64,000 bases of DNA from Clostridia bacterium (lineage in GTDB: Bacteria > Bacillota > Clostridia > Oscillospirales > CAG-272): positions 1 through 64,000 of the forward strand of contig JAFYBN010000119.1 in assembly GCA_017540175.1 (NCBI GenBank), in the 5' to 3' direction. The notes below the pieces were generated by a model. The model saw nothing but the letters and a program-made list of their open reading frames with translations. It was not told the DNA's origin and made no database searches. Below, piece by piece: positions 1 to 7,805 of the stretch (positions are counted from its first letter, which is position 1; every line of letters begins with the position of its first letter). A program made the position numbers and the translations under genes.

Positions 1-40
1 AGGACCAAAAAGAGGAACTCTTTCCGTGTCTTGGGTGTTC

Positions 41-104
41 CGAGGTCTGCGGACCTCGGGTCAGGGCGTTGCCCCGACACCCCACCACCTTTTGAAAAAG
101 GTGG
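41..104. repeat. Three tandem palindromes (intergenic repeat)
   Basis: Three hairpins follow one another in non-coding DNA. The first has 7-bp arms at 41-47 and 52-58 (CGAGGTC/GACCTCG). The second has GGGC/GCCC arms at 64-67 and 71-74. The third has perfect 9-bp arms at 85-93 and 96-104 (CCACCTTTT/AAAAGGTGG). No gene is apparent at 1-182. Such clustered palindromes resemble the short interspersed intergenic elements seen in GC-rich Clostridia, but dispersal cannot be judged from one copy. Confidence 0.6.
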
Positions 105-159
105 ACGAAAACTTTTGGGACTATTTGCGACAGCCTGTTTTTCAAGCTATCCGATCAAT

Positions 160-199
160 CGGGAAAATACGGACAGCGCCGTTTATGCGCCGCTGTCCG
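160..199 (-). terminator. Possible terminator overlapping the end of the ComF-like gene
   Basis: Inverted repeat CGGACAGCG/CGCTGTCCG (170-178 and 191-199). On the minus strand it is followed by TATTTTCCC. It overlaps the stop codon of the ComF-like gene, and the T-tract is short, so termination is only probable. Confidence 0.4.
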
Positions 200-959
200 A
201 ATGATGGGGTCTCTGTTTCACGCGCGGGATCGTGCGGGCTATGGACACGGGAAACACCTCCCGGGCTCCATGCGCTCTCAAAAGCTGTGCGGCGCGGGAA
301 ACGGTCGCGCCGGATGTGATAATGTCGTCAAAAAGCAGGTAGCACGCGCCGGGCTCGACTCGGCTTGCACGGACGCCGACGGATTCGTTTACGTTCTCGG
401 CACGCTCCGCGGCGTCGAGCTTCTTTTGTTCCTTTGCGCCGCGGTGCGAATAGAAAACCTTTTCGAGGTGGCATCCGAGCAGCTTGGCAAGGCGTTTCGC
501 GACCTCTTCCCCCTGATCGACGCCGTTTTTCAGAAAGTTCTCGATGGAGCGCGGACAGTAGGTGAGAATCCATTTCTTCGGATTCTCACCCTCCGCTTCA
601 AAACGCCGCGCGATCTCCCGCGCGAGCTCCGCGGCGAAGAACTCGGCGAACTCCCCGTTCTCTTTCAAGAGGAAAATCATGCGCTCCGTCACACGGTCTC
701 CGTCCTTCACCTCGGACGGGCAGTAGAAGGTCAGCGAGATGTTCGGCATGGAGCCGATGCGCATGTCCGTGATTTCGGCGCAGTCAAAGCCGCACCGGCA
801 TTTTGCGGCGTTTCTGCTGCAGATGGGACAGCGGACAAAGGTCTCGCGTGCCCACTTTTCGCGGCAGGACTTGCACAGACCGAACGAATCCCCGGGTTCT
901 CCGCACAGATAACAGAGGCGCGGAAACAAAAAGGAAAGCAAGGTATCGACGAGCTTCAT
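183..959 (-). CDS. ComF-like phosphoribosyltransferase family protein
   Basis: A 258-residue protein of the ComF/GntX family. It opens with a cysteine-rich zinc-finger-like region (CYLCGE, CKSC, CPICS and CRCG, residues 17-57). A type I phosphoribosyltransferase domain follows, with the PRPP-binding loop YLLFDDIITSGATVS near residues 208-222. In Firmicutes, ComF is a cytoplasmic ATPase partner in DNA uptake during competence; more distant homologues have no settled role. The start is supported by CCGGAGGAACCG directly before the ATG. It lies 15 nt downstream of the beta-helix gene and is probably co-transcribed from the promoter at 2515-2543. No other competence gene is in the window, so a role in DNA uptake is inference. 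Confidence 0.85.
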   Translation of the reverse strand: MKLVDTLLSFLFPRLCYLCGEPGDSFGLCKSCREKWARETFVRCPICSRNAAKCRCGFDCAEITDMRIGSMPNISLTFYCPSEVKDGDRVTERMIFLLKENGEFAEFFAAELAREIARRFEAEGENPKKWILTYCPRSIENFLKNGVDQGEEVAKRLAKLLGCHLEKVFYSHRGAKEQKKLDAAERAENVNESVGVRASRVEPGACYLLFDDIITSGATVSRAAQLLRAHGAREVFPVSIARTIPRVKQRPHHSDSGA

Positions 960-974
960 CGGTTCCTCCGGGTG

Positions 975-2477
975 TCAAAGATCGATCCGCGTCAGTTCCC
1001 GGGCTGAATCAAGGACTTCCGTCTTGATCGCGTAATCACGGCGGGATTTGATCAAGCCGAGATCAAGGGGGAAGAATCCGAACGAGGAGCTGCGCGTCGT
1101 GACGGAATAATCGACGGCCTCTCCCGCTTCCGTTTTCGCATAAACAATGATGAGGGGATCGTCCCTTCGCAGGTAGAACTCTGTCCCGGAGAAGAGACCC
1201 GGACGGACGTCACAGCGCAGTTCCCCCCCGCGCATGGCAAAGCGGAGCGCGGCGGACTCCGCCTTTGTCGACGAGCAGATCAGCTCGCACGCGCCGTCAA
1301 GTTCCGCGACAAGCGCGGCAATCCTTACATAGCGCGTGTGATCGGCGGCCGCGCACGGCACACGGTAGGACGGCGTTCCGTAATTCGTGTATGCGAAGCG
1401 GTGCCGGTTCTTTCCGGTGATTTCATAATCCGTGAGGATGCGCATTCCCGTGATCCGCGCGTTTTTCATCGGCGCCGTAAGGTCGGCGAGCTTGCCGGGA
1501 TGACCGTCGCAGCCGTTGACGTAAACGATGCCGTCGGTCAGCTCGACGCTCGGTTCGTCCGGCAGGGGCTCGGGGATCGAAAACATCCGCGCGTCTTCCC
1601 GCGGACATCCGGCAGGAGAGCCGTCCTCCCACGAGATGAAGTTGTGAATGGACAGAAGATTCCTCTGGGAATGAAACTCAAGCAGGGCGAAGCTTGTGTC
1701 AACATAGATGTTCGAGCCCATGAAGGAGGCGTCTCCGGTGCCGAGAACGATCCCGCGGGTATTCTCCCACCATGACCCGTTGTCACGTCCGGCGAGGCAT
1801 CCTGTCCAGATGTGCATATTGTCCCCATACAGGAAGGAAGCGTTCAGATGGAGTCCCCGGCAGGTTCCCATGATCTCCGTGTTCGAGAGGCGGTTATCGC
1901 CGATGCGGTGATCGAGATAGATTCCCACGGACGGCAGTGCGTAATCTCTTGTACCCCAGATCGTGAGATCGTCAAAGAACAGCGGGCGAGACGCGAAACC
2001 TGGCACGTCCTCTCCTTTTGTCGCGAGGATGCCGTAGCCTCTCACGTCAAAAACTCCAACCTTGTTCAGAAAGACTGCGGTCCCCTGCACACAGGGATCG
2101 ATGCGGATCCCGCACTCGTGGCTATGGCAGATGATATTCAGGTTTTCGACGGTAAATGTGCCGTCTCCGCCGAAGCTCACCACACCGACTTCTTCATGGA
2201 CGCTCGTGTTCTCGTGTTCGATTTCAGAGATAAGCCATGTGTGCGTGTCGTCTTGTGCGGGATTTCTCGCGTACCCCGCGCCGAAGATCGGATTTTTGAG
2301 CTTCAGGGGCTTTTTTACGAGATAGCGGCCCGCCGGGAAAAAGAGTGCGCTCTTCTCGGTTGCCCGGTTTACAAGATCGGATACGTCCTCCGTTCCGTCG
2401 TTTTTCACCCCAAGCGCGAGTACGTTCAAACCGGATGCTTCCGCTGCCGTGTCTGTATGGATGTTCGTTTCGTTCAT
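975..2477 (-). CDS. Right-handed beta-helix (pectate-lyase-3-like) protein
   Basis: About 500 residues. The N-terminal part (LGVKNDGTEDVSDLVNRATE, then ALFFPAGRYLV) is the signature that opens pectate-lyase-3/tailspike-type beta-helices, in which bound sugar or polysaccharide is the usual substrate. The middle is rich in Asn/Gly turn motifs, as expected of a solenoid, and the last 130 residues look like a separate beta domain. No signal peptide or membrane segment is seen, so it appears cytoplasmic. The ATG at 2477 is chosen over an upstream in-frame codon because GGGGAGG lies 5 nt before it and because the promoter -35 at 2538-2543 overlaps the longer reading frame. The enzymatic activity cannot be assigned. 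Confidence 0.8.
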   Translation of the reverse strand: MNETNIHTDTAAEASGLNVLALGVKNDGTEDVSDLVNRATEKSALFFPAGRYLVKKPLKLKNPIFGAGYARNPAQDDTHTWLISEIEHENTSVHEEVGVVSFGGDGTFTVENLNIICHSHECGIRIDPCVQGTAVFLNKVGVFDVRGYGILATKGEDVPGFASRPLFFDDLTIWGTRDYALPSVGIYLDHRIGDNRLSNTEIMGTCRGLHLNASFLYGDNMHIWTGCLAGRDNGSWWENTRGIVLGTGDASFMGSNIYVDTSFALLEFHSQRNLLSIHNFISWEDGSPAGCPREDARMFSIPEPLPDEPSVELTDGIVYVNGCDGHPGKLADLTAPMKNARITGMRILTDYEITGKNRHRFAYTNYGTPSYRVPCAAADHTRYVRIAALVAELDGACELICSSTKAESAALRFAMRGGELRCDVRPGLFSGTEFYLRRDDPLIIVYAKTEAGEAVDYSVTTRSSSFGFFPLDLGLIKSRRDYAIKTEVLDSARELTRIDL

Positions 2478-2514
2478 GCTGACCTCCCCGCTCCGCGGCG
2501 ATCGGTTTTTCTTT

Positions 2515-2543
2515 ATTATAGCACCGAACGACAGGATTGTCAA
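2515..2543 (-). promoter_or_regulatory. Promoter of the beta-helix/comF-like operon
   Basis: Perfect sigma-A type promoter on the minus strand: TTGACA (2538-2543), 17-bp spacer, TATAAT (2515-2520), with an extended -10 TGC. It lies 37 nt upstream of the start at 2477. Confidence 0.9.
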
Positions 2544-2605
2544 ACCGCCTTGCAGAATTGAAGAGTGATTTGTTCACATCGGAGAAGAGTTTTTTGAGAA
2601 TCCCC

Positions 2606-2634
2606 TTGCATAATGCAATCGTTTGTGATATAAT
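2606..2634 (+). promoter_or_regulatory. Promoter of the pheS operon
   Basis: TTGCAT (2606-2611), 17-bp spacer, TATAAT (2629-2634) preceded by TGA. Transcription would start about 2641, giving a T-box leader of roughly 360 nt before pheS. Confidence 0.88.
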
Positions 2635-2640
2635 AACTAT

Positions 2641-2975
2641 GTTTATACAGCGGTTTCCGTCAGCGTCGGAAGCCGCGTTCAAACGCTTCGGGAAAGAGCG
2701 CGCGCCTTTTCCCGGTTTCGTCAGAGAGCGTCGGTCACTGGCTGAAAGCCGACGCGGAGCCGAGGCGCGTCTTCACTTTTCCGCGTGAGCCGGGCTGTCC
2801 GGCAGCGCGAGCGGATGGGGGGAAACGGCGGTCAAGCCGGAGTAGTTCCATACGTCCGGGAGGCGCGTTAAGCCTCTTTCGAGCGCCATGCTTTCCGCAT
2901 GGAATCCGGGTGGTACCGCGGCGTTTGTCGTCCCTGATCTGCGATCTTCTATCGCGTCGGGGCATTTTTTATTGA
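2641..2975 (+). promoter_or_regulatory. T-box riboswitch, tRNA-Phe responsive
   Basis: Leader RNA that reads uncharged tRNA and controls readthrough. Stem I: basal helix 2691-2696 with 2776-2782, upper helix about 2699-2706 with 2764-2769. The specifier loop shows UUC (Phe) at 2772-2774 followed by A2775. The antiterminator carries the canonical core GGGTGGTACCGCG at 2908-2920; its UGGU (2911-2914) would pair with the ACCA end of tRNA-Phe. The competing terminator is at 2932-2972. A further 10-bp hairpin (about 2650-2676) precedes stem I. The specifier matches the downstream pheS and pheT genes, which strongly supports the assignment. Confidence 0.95.
2932..2972 (+). terminator. T-box-controlled terminator before pheS
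   Basis: The stem CCCTGAT/GTCGGGG is continued by GCGAT/ATCGC around the loop CTTCT, then CATTTTTTAT. Folding is mutually exclusive with the upstream T-box antiterminator. Confidence 0.88.
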
Positions 2976-3003
2976 GTCCAAACCCACAGAAAGGATATGA
3001 AGC

Positions 3004-4017
3004 ATGAGAGAAACCCTTGAAAAAATCAAAAAAGAAGCGCTCGAAGCGCTGAGCTCTCCTTCCGCGCAGCTCGAGGAGCTTCGCATCCGTTTTCTCGGCA
3101 AAAAGGGCGAGCTGACCGCCGTTCTCCGCGGAATGGGAAAGCTTGCGCCGGAGGAACGCCGTGAAATCGGAGAACTGGCGAATAGCGTCCGTCAGCAGAT
3201 CGAACAGAGAATCGAGATGCTCTCCGAGCAGCAGAAGGCTGCCAAGCTCGACGCGAAGCTCGCCGAGGAAAAACTCGACGTCACCGTCCCCGGAGTAGGC
3301 GTTAAGACCGGACGTTTCCATCCCCTCGCGCTCGTCCAGCGTCAGCTCGAAGACATTTTCCTCGGCATGGGTTACAGCATTGTCGACGGTCCTGAAGTCG
3401 AATACGATTATTATAACTTCCAGGCGCTGAACATCCCGAAGGATCATCCCGCGCGCGATACGCAGGATACCTTCTATATCACCGAGAATATTCTTCTCCG
3501 CTCCCAGACCTCCCCGGTCCAGGCGCGCGTTATGGAAAAAACGACACCCCCGATCAAGATCATTTCTCCCGGGCGCGTGTACCGTTCCGACGCGGTGGAC
3601 GCCACCCATTCCCCGCTCTTCCATCAGCTCGAAGGTCTTGTGATCGACCGCGGCATCACGATGGGCGATCTCAAGGGTACGCTTGAAATGTTCGCGAAGC
3701 GCATGTTCGGCGAGCAGACGCGGATCCGCTTCCGCCCGCATCACTTCCCCTTCACCGAGCCGTCTGCCGAAGTCGACGTCTCCTGCTTTGTCTGCGGCGG
3801 CACGGGCTGCCGTCTGTGCAAGGGAGAGGGCTGGATCGAGATCCTCGGCGCGGGCATGGTGCATCCCAACGTGCTGAGAAACTGCGGCATCGACCCCGAA
3901 GAATACTCCGGCTTCGCGTTCGGACTCGGCATCGAGCGCATTGCCCTCTTGAAATATCACATTGACGACATGCGTCTGCTTTATGAGAACGATATCCGTT
4001 TCCTGAATCAATTCTGA
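3004..4017 (+). CDS. pheS: Phenylalanyl-tRNA synthetase alpha subunit
   Basis: Catalytic subunit of the alpha2-beta2 PheRS, charging tRNA-Phe in the cytoplasm. The 337 residues match the bacterial family length. An N-terminal coiled coil (about 1-90) contacts tRNA. Class II motif 2 lies at 189-212 ([14 protein letters not shown], then FHQLEG) and motif 3 at 303-318 ([16 protein letters not shown]). Four cysteines at 261, 264, 269 and 272 ([12 protein letters not shown]) form the zinc knuckle typical of Firmicute PheS. The ATG at 3004 follows AGAAAGGA. Expression is controlled by the Phe T-box. It is followed after 10 nt by a kinase gene rather than directly by pheT. Confidence 0.97.
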   Translation: MRETLEKIKKEALEALSSPSAQLEELRIRFLGKKGELTAVLRGMGKLAPEERREIGELANSVRQQIEQRIEMLSEQQKAAKLDAKLAEEKLDVTVPGVGVKTGRFHPLALVQRQLEDIFLGMGYSIVDGPEVEYDYYNFQALNIPKDHPARDTQDTFYITENILLRSQTSPVQARVMEKTTPPIKIISPGRVYRSDAVDATHSPLFHQLEGLVIDRGITMGDLKGTLEMFAKRMFGEQTRIRFRPHHFPFTEPSAEVDVSCFVCGGTGCRLCKGEGWIEILGAGMVHPNVLRNCGIDPEEYSGFAFGLGIERIALLKYHIDDMRLLYENDIRFLNQF

Positions 4018-4027
4018 GGAGGCGCGT

Positions 4028-4597
4028 ATGTTCATCATCGGAATCGCCGGCGGAACCTGCTCCGGAAAGAGCACGCTTGCCGGTAAACTCGAAAACATCT
4101 ACGGGGACCGGTGCCGCGTCATCCACATGGACGCATACTTCAAAAAGCCGTCTCCCACGACCGTCGCACCGATCACCCGGAAGGTTTATGTGGAACACAA
4201 CCATCCGGACACGCTCGAACTCGACCGTCTGTATGCCGATATCGACGCTGCTGTAAATGCCGGCAGTCCCGAAATTCTCATCATCGAAGGGCTGTTTGCG
4301 CTTTGGCTTGACGAGATCCGGGAGAAGCTCGATCTCAAGATTTTCGTCGATCTCGCAAGCGACGAGAGACTGGTGCGCCGCATCAAGCGCTTTATGTCGT
4401 TCGGACAGACCTTCGAGGAAGTCACAGACCGGTACATCGACACGGTGCGCTTCCGTCACAATGAATTTATCGAACCGAGCCGCTGGCATGCCGACGTCGT
4501 GATCAACGGGAACGCCGGACAGGTCTCAGTCGATCTGCTCACCGCCTATATCGACGCGCGTCTCGGAACAGAAGCTGACAGAAAGGGACAGGAATAA
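4028..4597 (+). CDS. Uridine-kinase-like P-loop kinase
   Basis: A 189-residue P-loop kinase of the uridine kinase/phosphoribulokinase family. Walker A is GGTCSGKST (residues 8-16). IHMDAYFKK carries the family's catalytic Asp, and HNHPDTLELD and IIEGLFALW match nucleoside-binding and Walker B segments. RLVRRIKR resembles the lid. It is shorter than canonical Udk (about 205-210 aa), so uridine/cytidine is only the best guess; other small hydroxyl substrates are possible. It sits between pheS (10-nt gap) and pheT (1-nt gap), so it is translated from the same T-box-controlled message. This is an unusual interruption of the pheST pair. Confidence 0.85.
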   Translation: MFIIGIAGGTCSGKSTLAGKLENIYGDRCRVIHMDAYFKKPSPTTVAPITRKVYVEHNHPDTLELDRLYADIDAAVNAGSPEILIIEGLFALWLDEIREKLDLKIFVDLASDERLVRRIKRFMSFGQTFEEVTDRYIDTVRFRHNEFIEPSRWHADVVINGNAGQVSVDLLTAYIDARLGTEADRKGQE

Positions 4598-4598
4598 G

Positions 4599-7010
4599 AT
4601 GAATCTTTCCATGAAATGGCTGGCGGATTATACGGACGTCAGCGATATCACCATCAAGGAATACTGCGACAGAATGACCATGACCGGCTCCAAGGTCGAG
4701 GGCTGGAAGGAGCTCGGCGCAGAGCTCTCCGGCGTCGTATGCGGCAGAATCCTCAAAATCGAACGCCATCCGAACGCGGAGCGCCTCGTGATCTGTCAGG
4801 TCGACGTCGGAGAAGCCGCTCCCGTTCAGGTCATCACCGCCGCGACGAACGTCTTTGAAGGGGCGCTTGTGCCCGTCGCCATGGACGGCGCGTCTCTGAC
4901 GGGCGGCACGAAGATCAAGAAGGGCAAGCTGCGCGGCGAGCTGTCCGAGGGCATGTTCTGCTCCATCGCGGAGCTCGGGCTGACCCTGCACGACATGCCC
5001 GGCGCGATCGAGGACGGCATCCTCATCCTCGGCGACGTCGGACTCGGGGATATCCCCGTCGGAGCCGACCTCGTTCAGGAGCTCGGACTCAGAGATATCG
5101 TCGTGGAATTCGAAATTACCTCGAACCGTCCGGATTGCCTCTCCGTGCTCGGTCTGGCGCGCGAATCCGCCGTTACGTTCTCGAAACCGCTCACGCTTCC
5201 GCCGGTGAAAAAGCCCTCTCCCTCTGCCGACGGCGATTCGATCGGGAATTATCTCAAGGTCACCGTCGCGAATACGGAGAAATGCTATCGCTATGCCGCG
5301 CGCGTCATCAAGAACGTGAAGATCGCGCCTTCCCCGCTCTGGCTCCGCATGAAGCTCCGCGCGTCCGGCGTTCGTCCGATCAACAACATCGTTGACATTA
5401 CGAACTTCGTCATGCTCGAATACGGTCAGCCGATGCACGCCTTCGACTACAAGTGCATCGACGGGTCCGAGATCGTGGTGCGCAGCGCGGGCGACGGTGA
5501 ACAGTTCGTCTCCCTCGACTCCATTCCCCACACGCTCGACTCCTCCATGCTCGTCATCGCCGACGCGAAAAAGGCCGTCGCGCTCGCGGGCGTCATGGGC
5601 GGTGAGAACAGCGAAATCACCGACTCTACCGCCACGGTCGTCTTCGAGTCCGCGACCTTCCATCCGGGCAGCGTCCGTCTCGCGGCGAAAAAGCTCGGCA
5701 TGAGAACCGAATCCTCCTCCCGCTTCGAGAAGGGGCTCGACTCGGAAAACGCCATGCCCGCGCTTGACCGCGCGTGCGAAATGGTGGAATTGCTCGGCGC
5801 GGGCGAAGTCGTGAACGGCACGATCGACTGCTATCCCGTCAAGAAAGAGGAGGTAAAGCTCCCGCTCGACGCGGATGTCATCAACGCCTTCCTCGGCGTA
5901 AGCCTCACGCAGGAATATATGGCTGAAACGCTCAAAAAGCTCGATTTCGGCGTCTCGGAAGACTTAAAAACGATCACCGTCCCGACCTTCCGCGACGACG
6001 TGCGCTGCATGAACGACATCGCCGAAGAGATCCTGCGGATGTACGGCTATGATAAGATTCAGTCCACGCTGTCGCAGAAAGCCCGTCCGACGCTCGGCGC
6101 AAGAACCGAACGCCAGAATTTCGACAACAATCTTCACGACATGCTCGTGGGCATGGGCATGAACGAAATCGAAACCTTCTCGTTCATCAGCCCGTCCTGG
6201 TATGACAAGATCCGCCTCTCTCCGGATGACAGCCGCCGGAACTGCGTCGTGATCTCCAATCCTCTCGGCGAAGACACCTCCGTCATGCGCACGACGACCC
6301 TGCCCTCCATGCTCAAGACCCTCGGCGACAACTACAGCGTGAAAAACCGCGATTTCAAGCTCTTTGAGATGTCTAAGGTTTATCTGCCGACGACGTCCGA
6401 CAAGCTCCCGGAAGAACCTGCCCGACTCACGCTCGGCTTCCATACGCCGAAGAACGACGGTTTCTATCTCATGAAGGGTTATGTGGAAGCCATCCTCGAT
6501 CTCGCCGGGGTGAAGGGTGCGTCCTTCCGCTCCGTTTCGACCGAGCCGACCTTCCATCCCGGCCGCTGTGCCGAGATCTACGTCGGGAACACGAAGCTCG
6601 GCGTGTTCGGCGAAGCGCATCCCGCCGTCATCGACACTTATGGTCTCGACGGAGGCGTCTACCTCGCGGAAATCGCGACCGACGCGCTGTATGAAGTCCG
6701 CCGCGCCGCCATTGTTTACGCGCCGATCCCGAAGCATCCCGCCATCGAGCGCGACTTCTCCTTCGTCTGCGACGAAGCGGTCGAAGCGGCAACCGTCGCC
6801 TCCGCAATCCTCTCGTCCGGCACTCTTGTCGAAAGCGCGTCGCTGTTTGATATTTACCGCGGTCCGCAAATCGGAGCCGGGAAGAAGAGCATGTCCTATG
6901 CCGTGATGCTCCGCGCCTCCGACCGTACCCTGACCGACGCCGAAGCAGACGAAGCCGTTTCCGCCATTCTTGCCGCGCTCGAAACAAAGCTCGGCGTGAA
7001 ACTCCGTTAA
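4599..7010 (+). CDS. pheT: Phenylalanyl-tRNA synthetase beta subunit
   Basis: An 803-residue beta subunit of PheRS, normal length. In order: tRNA-binding OB-fold (about 40-150), B3/B4 editing domain that removes Tyr from tRNA-Phe (including RPINNIVDITNFVMLEYGQP, about 255-275), B5 domain, class II-like core, and a C-terminal ferredoxin-fold anticodon-binding domain (about 705-803, including YAPIPKHPAIERDFSFV). The ATG follows AAAGGGACAGGAATAAG and is 1 nt past the kinase stop, indicating coupled translation. The T-box upstream of pheS governs it. Confidence 0.97.
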   Translation: MNLSMKWLADYTDVSDITIKEYCDRMTMTGSKVEGWKELGAELSGVVCGRILKIERHPNAERLVICQVDVGEAAPVQVITAATNVFEGALVPVAMDGASLTGGTKIKKGKLRGELSEGMFCSIAELGLTLHDMPGAIEDGILILGDVGLGDIPVGADLVQELGLRDIVVEFEITSNRPDCLSVLGLARESAVTFSKPLTLPPVKKPSPSADGDSIGNYLKVTVANTEKCYRYAARVIKNVKIAPSPLWLRMKLRASGVRPINNIVDITNFVMLEYGQPMHAFDYKCIDGSEIVVRSAGDGEQFVSLDSIPHTLDSSMLVIADAKKAVALAGVMGGENSEITDSTATVVFESATFHPGSVRLAAKKLGMRTESSSRFEKGLDSENAMPALDRACEMVELLGAGEVVNGTIDCYPVKKEEVKLPLDADVINAFLGVSLTQEYMAETLKKLDFGVSEDLKTITVPTFRDDVRCMNDIAEEILRMYGYDKIQSTLSQKARPTLGARTERQNFDNNLHDMLVGMGMNEIETFSFISPSWYDKIRLSPDDSRRNCVVISNPLGEDTSVMRTTTLPSMLKTLGDNYSVKNRDFKLFEMSKVYLPTTSDKLPEEPARLTLGFHTPKNDGFYLMKGYVEAILDLAGVKGASFRSVSTEPTFHPGRCAEIYVGNTKLGVFGEAHPAVIDTYGLDGGVYLAEIATDALYEVRRAAIVYAPIPKHPAIERDFSFVCDEAVEAATVASAILSSGTLVESASLFDIYRGPQIGAGKKSMSYAVMLRASDRTLTDAEADEAVSAILAALETKLGVKLR

Positions 7011-7044
7011 CGCAGCACCATACGCGAAAGGAAGGAATATCATC

Positions 7045-7599
7045 ATGCTGACCTATCCCATGACCATCGCCGGACTTCATCGCGAACTCCCGATCTGCCC
7101 GCTGAACGACAATCTCGCCATCGCCGGATTCGTGATTTTCGGCGACCCGGAGCTGACTACCGCCATCTCGCAGGAGCTTCTCGCCCGTGCGCCGGAATAC
7201 GATTATATCCTTACCGCCGAAGCGAAGGGCATCCCGCTCGCGCATGAAATGGCTCGTCTTGCCGGGAATCAGAAATACTTCGTCGCGCGCAAAAAGGCGA
7301 AAGCGTATATGACCGGCGTGTTTGAGGTCAAGGTTCATTCCATCACCACCCAGGGCGAACAGAGCCTGTTCCTCGACCGCGCCGACGCGGATCTGATCCG
7401 TGGTTCCCGCATTCTCATCGTTGACGACGTGATCTCCACCGGCGAATCCCTGCGCGCTCTGGAAGAGCTTGTGCTGGCCGCGGGCGGCAATATCGTCGGA
7501 AAGATGGCGGTCCTCGCCGAAGGCGACGCGCAGGATCGGGACGATTTGATCTATCTCGAGAAGCTCCCGCTTTTCCGCCCCGACGGAACCATTCTCTGA
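7045..7599 (+). CDS. Adenine-phosphoribosyltransferase-like protein
   Basis: A 184-residue type I phosphoribosyltransferase. The PRPP loop ILIVDDVISTGESL (residues 123-136) and the segment DYILTAEAKGIPLAHEMA match the APRT group, whose enzymes make a nucleotide from a purine base and PRPP. It starts 34 nt after pheT behind GGAAGGAAT, with no intervening promoter or terminator, so it probably belongs to the pheS operon and ends at the terminator at 7632-7666. Substrate (adenine or another purine) is not determinable. A purine-operon-type regulatory homologue is a less likely alternative. Confidence 0.82.
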   Translation: MLTYPMTIAGLHRELPICPLNDNLAIAGFVIFGDPELTTAISQELLARAPEYDYILTAEAKGIPLAHEMARLAGNQKYFVARKKAKAYMTGVFEVKVHSITTQGEQSLFLDRADADLIRGSRILIVDDVISTGESLRALEELVLAAGGNIVGKMAVLAEGDAQDRDDLIYLEKLPLFRPDGTIL

Positions 7600-7631
7600 A
7601 GCACGTCGGACCGCAAACCGATATTCGGGCG

Positions 7632-7666
7632 AAAAACCGCTTCCTTTCGGGAGCGGTTTTCCCTTT
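7632..7666 (+). terminator. Terminator of the pheS operon
   Basis: Stem AAAACCGCT/AGCGGTTTT (about 7633-7641 and 7652-7660) followed by a T-rich tract CCCTTTTCG. Confidence 0.85.
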
Positions 7667-7707
7667 TCGCTTTCCTTTTTTCGGCGCGGCGTTCTCCGCG
7701 CGGACCC

Positions 7708-7736
7708 TTGACAAGAAAGGCAAAAAGAGGTATAAT
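7708..7736 (+). promoter_or_regulatory. htpG promoter
   Basis: Perfect TTGACA (7708-7713), 17-bp spacer, TATAAT (7731-7736). No CIRCE or other heat-shock operator is visible around it. Confidence 0.92.
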
Positions 7737-7805
7737 GTAATTTGGAGTATGAGGCGGATTTTATGCGCCTCTCTCCCCTACAACATCGTATTTACGGAGT
7801 TTCAA

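Noticed and set aside
26-319. A 97-codon plus-strand frame at the window start
   Set aside because: It passes through the three palindromes and then runs antisense to the ComF-like gene. No ribosome site or recognisable domain is present.
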